Positions 60,563-64,000 of a DNA stretch of 64,000 nucleotides are shown here, one piece after another (positions within the stretch are counted from its first letter, which is position 1; each line of letters begins with the position of its first letter). Location: positions 124,001 through 188,000 of the forward strand of contig JAQMWT010000040.1 in assembly GCA_029834535.1 (NCBI GenBank), in the 5' to 3' direction. A program made the translations under genes and the position numbers. This DNA is from Chrysophaeum taylorii. Its lineage: Eukaryota; Sar; Pelagophyceae; Pelagomonadales; Pelagomonadaceae. The notes below the pieces were generated by a model. The model saw only the letters and a program-made list of their open reading frames with translations. It had not been told where the DNA came from and searched no databases.

Positions 60563-62288
60563 AGATGCCTAACTCTAGTGATGACCGCAACGTCGCAAAC
60601 TAGCCCTGGCCTTACCTCTTTTGCCACAATGTTTTTTGTACGCGTGGGAGTGTTGCTCATGTCTTTTCTTGGCACTCCCGTGGCCGCGGCATCTCCCTAG
60701 TCGGTTGAAGGGCAGTCCTTTCTCGCTCTCCACGGCCGAACCTTCCCCCAGGTTGTCGCAAAAGCAACGAACCATGACTGCTACTACTGCTACTACACTG
60801 GCTGCTGCGGTTGCACCGACACCAGCCGTGCATATCTCACCTCAGTCGCTGACGTTCCAGGACGGCCTCAGTATTGACTATGCTGCTTACGAGCGAGGAA
60901 TCTCTCTCCTTGCGAACTTCCGTGTCCCTGTCACCCCATTTCTCTCTTCTTTTATACCTGACCACATTCATATCCATGCGCTTACCCATTACTATACTTT
61001 GGGAGGCTGCTCCTGCTATTGCTTCTATTGGCTGCTACAGATGCCCCAAACGCGAACGTTTCACTTTGTCGCCTTCCTTTTTTACGCAGTGCCGCAATGA
61101 TCGTGGACAACCGACTTTCCTAGTCTCGACCACGTACAGCTCCAAGGCACAAACACCTCGTGAACTCCCCATTGAAGTGCTAAGTCACCTCAACACGGAC
61201 GACCATAAGAAGAATGGTCACATCCCCATTGTCACAACACCGATCAGGTTACTTGTGACTCGTGTTCGAACACAGAGTCGCACAGCTCAGGCTATACAAG
61301 CCATCCATTCAGCATTTGATTACTACTGTTGCTCGATCGCGTGTACAACGTCTTGACGACTATGCATCATCCTCTGATGATGCAGAACCACTATCACTCC
61401 GGGATGTAATGTTCGGCCACACTCATATTCAGGCAGAACATTAAGACTTCCTGCACCCCTTTTTTTTAAAGTTGACCGAAACGTCGTTAAACTACTCACA
61501 CTCCACGCTAGACGCTACGCTGGAGATATCTTCGCCATCGTTACCTACGTCTTCTGCTTCGCTTGCTGATTTCGACGTCTTGTGCCAACAAGTCGACCAA
61601 CTCCAGGAAACTCTTCGAATCTATATTACCGAGGCTGCCATTGCTTCAATCACCTCCCTGGAGAACCGGCTCTCCCCTCCTACAGCCAACACCCACGTGT
61701 TATTTATACACTGTACAAGATCACAGAGCTGTTGTCTCGCTTAACACTCACCGCTCATGACCAACATGCTGCCAACCACTTCTCCCCGGACGATCACCTC
61801 CTTCATCTACGTGATAAGTTGCTCTCATGCTTCAGAGCATTCCGTCCGCTCTCATGTGAATCTGAAGACTCTTCTATCTTCGTTCGCCAAGTCCAATTTT
61901 TTTTTGGAAAACCAACTGGACACCTTTCAACTAGATTTTCTGTCGCCATCCATGCTGAATGCCCTACTTGCACTCACCCTTCTCTTGGCATCACATCATT
62001 CAGCTATTGGTGTTCGCCACCTTACAGCAGAAGCTGACGATGATTGATAATCCTAACACCTCGTCTGTTGTATCTGTGTTTCTTAATGTTCTGTTCAAAA
62101 GGGTCAAATCGACTCTCAGCTCCACCAAGTCCAAGTCCTAAGACCCTTCTATACTCTTGATGCTTCTTCGTATGTGGCCTCTGTGACCATCAAGACTGTA
62201 TTCCCTCGTTTTCCCTTTTTTTTTCATCATCATCTTTCTCAAGAGATGTTCTACAGTCGCACCTTGCGCTTAAGACATCTCGAGGGGG
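60563..62288 (+). mobile_element. extra 3' region of copia element, function unknown
   Basis: About 1.7 kb between RNase H and the 3' LTR, much longer than the short gap usual in Ty1/copia. It holds several protein-like stretches (for example LSLRDVMFGHTHIQ and FDVLCQQVDQLQETLRIYIT) without recognised domains, and two of the five copies of the 23-24-base motif. It ends in a G-rich CTCGAGGGGG, a plausible polypurine tract, directly before the LTR. Confidence 0.5.
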
Positions 62289-62633
62289 TGCAGAGAAATC
62301 TGCTGCTGCCTCTTCCCCTTATCCGTCCGTTGAAAACCTGATCTCTTCCTTACCCTTCTTCTTCCTTCCTACACACTCAAAATAGTCCTCTGATTTGTGC
62401 TTAACGCTCATCATCATGGTCTAGCGCGTGCGTCCCGAGGTATGTATGTAGCACTATACACTTTACCTTTCTCGTGTACTTCTAGATGCCGCCTGTCCGT
62501 GTTCTGATGAGGATATAGGGAACATATACATTTTCATTCCCCGAATTAAATACTACCAGACGTTGTTCATGATGAGACGGGATGGTTTCCCAGCAGGTGA
62601 CTTTCTTTACCACTGCTTGCTAAATGCTCTGCA
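62289..62633 (+). repeat. 3' LTR of copia element
   Basis: Begins TGCAGAGAAATCTGCTG and ends AATGCTCTGCA. It is about 28 bases longer than the 5' LTR through several short insertions. Confidence 0.85.
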
Positions 62634-62638
62634 GTCTT

Positions 62639-62971
62639 GATTGACGCACACTTGACGGAAGCACACGAGGACCTCACAGCGAGGTGCTTTAAAGTCAAAA
62701 ATCTGCGGCTTCAGCGGCGGCACAGGTGGCGGCTAGGTGTGTGAGGTTTTGTTTGCAGCAAGGCACATCAGACAACCCAGGCTGGGTCGTACTGTTGTGG
62801 AAATACATCATAAATAAACAGGGCGCGTCGGAGGAGGGAGTATAGAGCAAAGACAAGCCAGGCGACAAATTCCATTTAATCTTCGTAGAAGAAGCAAGCA
62901 ACAACAGCAGCAGCACTTAGTTTTGGTTTGTTTGCGTGGGAAGTCCTGTTTCCTCCTCGGGAAGAGAGAGG
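62639..62971. other. intergenic, no gene seen
   Basis: A minus-strand ORF (62695-62916) is not supported. A CAG/AAC-repeat-like stretch lies at ~62890-62915. This is the 3' flank of the F-box/LON gene. Confidence 0.4.
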
Positions 62972-63823
62972 CTAGTCCGCGAGGGCGTCGACAACGGCCT
63001 CGAGCCCGTCGTCGTCGTCGTCGTCGTCGTCGTCCAGCATGAGAAGCTCGAAGAGGCGGTCTTCGGAGAGGTGGAGGTCGTTCATGGTCTGGGGGTGACT
63101 GATGAGTTCGAGGAGGAGAGCGTCGGCGACGCGGGCGGGGCGACCGGCCCGGAAGGCAGCGTCCCGCTTGGGGGGGGCGGCGGGCGTCTCTTTAAGAGCA
63201 TTCGGGTGGTCAGGGAGTTCGGTAATGTCGGCGACGGCGAGCTCTGAGGCTTCGGGGAGATCGGGAACGGGCTCGTGCCAGAGGTTTTCTATGCGACAGC
63301 GCGCGAGGGGGAGAGCGCCGAAGTTGGCTCGCCCGTCGGATAAAATCTCGACGCCGAGGGCTTGGCAGAGCCACGAGTAGCGTGCCGAGGCATGGTCGGG
63401 CGCGGGCGGCTTGGTACAAAATACGAAGTGCGAGTCGTGGTCGTCGATAGCCCTGCGGATCAGCCACTTGTAGCGGGGTTCGAAGAGGTGTAGGCCGAAG
63501 ACGCGGCCGCGGTCGAGCGGCGTAGCCATCGAAAAAATCGGAATTGATTTGCGTCGGATTTCGGCCTCGCGCTGGGCGTAGTGAGCGCGCCAGTTGGAGC
63601 CCGCCGCCGCCGCCGCAAGCCACGTGCCTCGCTGCCTGCGGTTCGCCCACCGAACCCTCGCGAGGGTTTCCCAGACCGAGTCGCGGAAGGCGACGCCGCG
63701 CCACCGTCGGCAGGCTAGCCCGAGGGTGGCGACGTCGCATGGGGAGAGGCACAGGGCCACGCTCTCGAGGGAGTCGTCGTCGAGGAGGACCTCCCCTTCG
63801 GAAGGGGAGGCGGCCACGCACAT
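62972..63823 (-). CDS. F-box and LON-domain protein
   Basis: Preferred start is ATG 63823 (MCVAASPSEG); the frame upstream has no ATG. Residues ~10-60 are an F-box: DDDSLESVALCLSPCDVATL then ACRRWRGVAFRDSVWETLAR. Residues ~90-250 resemble the LON substrate-binding fold: KSIPIFSMATPLDRGRVFGL followed by HLFEPRYKWLIRRAI, with F-C-x-K in the next strand. The C-terminus ends in a helix and a poly-Asp run from a GTC repeat. F-box proteins act as SCF ubiquitin-ligase adaptors; LON domains occur in cereblon-like receptors and F-box/LON plant and algal proteins. No membrane or targeting segment. Confidence 0.75.
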   Translation of the reverse strand: MCVAASPSEGEVLLDDDSLESVALCLSPCDVATLGLACRRWRGVAFRDSVWETLARVRWANRRQRGTWLAAAAAGSNWRAHYAQREAEIRRKSIPIFSMATPLDRGRVFGLHLFEPRYKWLIRRAIDDHDSHFVFCTKPPAPDHASARYSWLCQALGVEILSDGRANFGALPLARCRIENLWHEPVPDLPEASELAVADITELPDHPNALKETPAAPPKRDAAFRAGRPARVADALLLELISHPQTMNDLHLSEDRLFELLMLDDDDDDDDDGLEAVVDALAD

Positions 63824-63884
63824 GAGAGTACTTTTATTCCTTTCTTTTCTCAATAATAACTAGAGTCTACTAGTAGTAGTCAAT

Positions 63885-64000
63885 TCAGGCGCGAAGAGTG
63901 ACACGCTCTGGTAGCTTGAGGAAGTTGTCGAGGGCGTCCGGGGGGGCGTAGAATCGGGGGGCTGCCAGGCCGTCCCGCTCGACGAGGGCGGTCATCGCGA
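63885..64000 (-). CDS. 3' end of a gene entering from the right
   Basis: The minus strand reads to the window edge in one frame: VERDGLAAPRFYAPPDALDN, then FLKLPERVTLRA and a stop at 63885-63887. It stands about 60 bases upstream of the F-box/LON start, in the same orientation. Too short to identify. Confidence 0.55.
   Translation of the reverse strand, partial: AMTALVERDGLAAPRFYAPPDALDNFLKLPERVTLRA

Larger units (their letters stand above)
49351..62633 (+). mobile_element. Ty1/copia LTR retrotransposon (broken)
   Basis: A 13.3-kb element in the order 5' LTR, primer site, gag-like region, then pol with integrase, reverse transcriptase and RNase H, an extra ~1.7-kb 3' region, and 3' LTR. Integrase before reverse transcriptase is the copia order. 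Flanking bases ATCTT and GTCTT fit a 5-bp target duplication with one change. It is broken: a ~1.85-kb insertion of repeat A with retroposon B lies inside, and there are roughly six to ten further interruptions. The LTRs are alike but differ by some substitutions and several short indels, so it is middle-aged, not fresh. Base composition is clearly AT-richer than the host genes. Confidence 0.9.

Overview
This is a GC-rich, compact eukaryotic nuclear window. I infer a photosynthetic stramenopile, most like a pelagophyte. The reasons are short introns (49, 67 and 69 bases where I can place them), long Pro/Thr/Ser 'PTPSPSP' linkers in secreted and membrane proteins, a polycystin/REJ-type membrane protein, and a small thylakoid protein whose leader looks bipartite (signal peptide ending VSALAP, then a second cleavage at AFAEE). 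The species is inference; no rRNA or organelle marker is present. Layout: 1-2.6 kb is decayed repeat DNA with one short 5'-truncated retroposon. 2.6-14.2 kb holds a TPR-like remnant, a methyltransferase-like gene, a doubtful F-box-like ORF and a giant polycystin-1-like gene. 14.36-15.38 kb is the first copy of a ~1.05 kb repeat (called A here). 15.9-40.5 kb is the dense gene block: VWD-like secreted protein, small PT-rich secreted protein, MATH/signal-peptidase-I fusion, C2/TM protein, U-box ligase, fructose-1,6-bisphosphatase, 1058-aa coiled-coil protein, 4-TM protein, CMD-family protein, GT-B-like protein, FKBP/TPR protein, Cys-cluster basic protein, ankyrin protein, 2-TM protein, two unknowns and a TMEM184/Ost-alpha-family protein. 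Neighbouring genes are often only tens of bases apart, with divergent, convergent and head-to-tail pairs. 40.5-63 kb is dominated by mobile DNA. It holds a candidate DNA transposon edged by AAGTTTGGTCA-type subterminal repeats and invaded by an A dimer, a fucosyltransferase-like gene, a thylakoid protein, another A copy, and a 13.3-kb Ty1/copia element (broken) with LTRs and a primer site matching an initiator-tRNA half molecule. That element is itself invaded by A, which is invaded by a second retroposon (B). An F-box/LON gene and the 3' end of one more gene close the window. The main new observation is the retroposon system. B insertions are 5'-truncated, end in GTCGACATTTAAA, have ~13-bp target-site duplications and repeatedly enter GACA/CAAA tracts, including the tracts inside A copies. 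An A dimer carries the same 13-base end and its own exact 13-bp duplication, so A is probably mobilised by the same machinery. Other points are a MATH-signal peptidase fusion, two ORFs separated by 2 bases, divergent genes whose candidate start codons share one CATG, and a 23-24-base motif present five times in the copia element.
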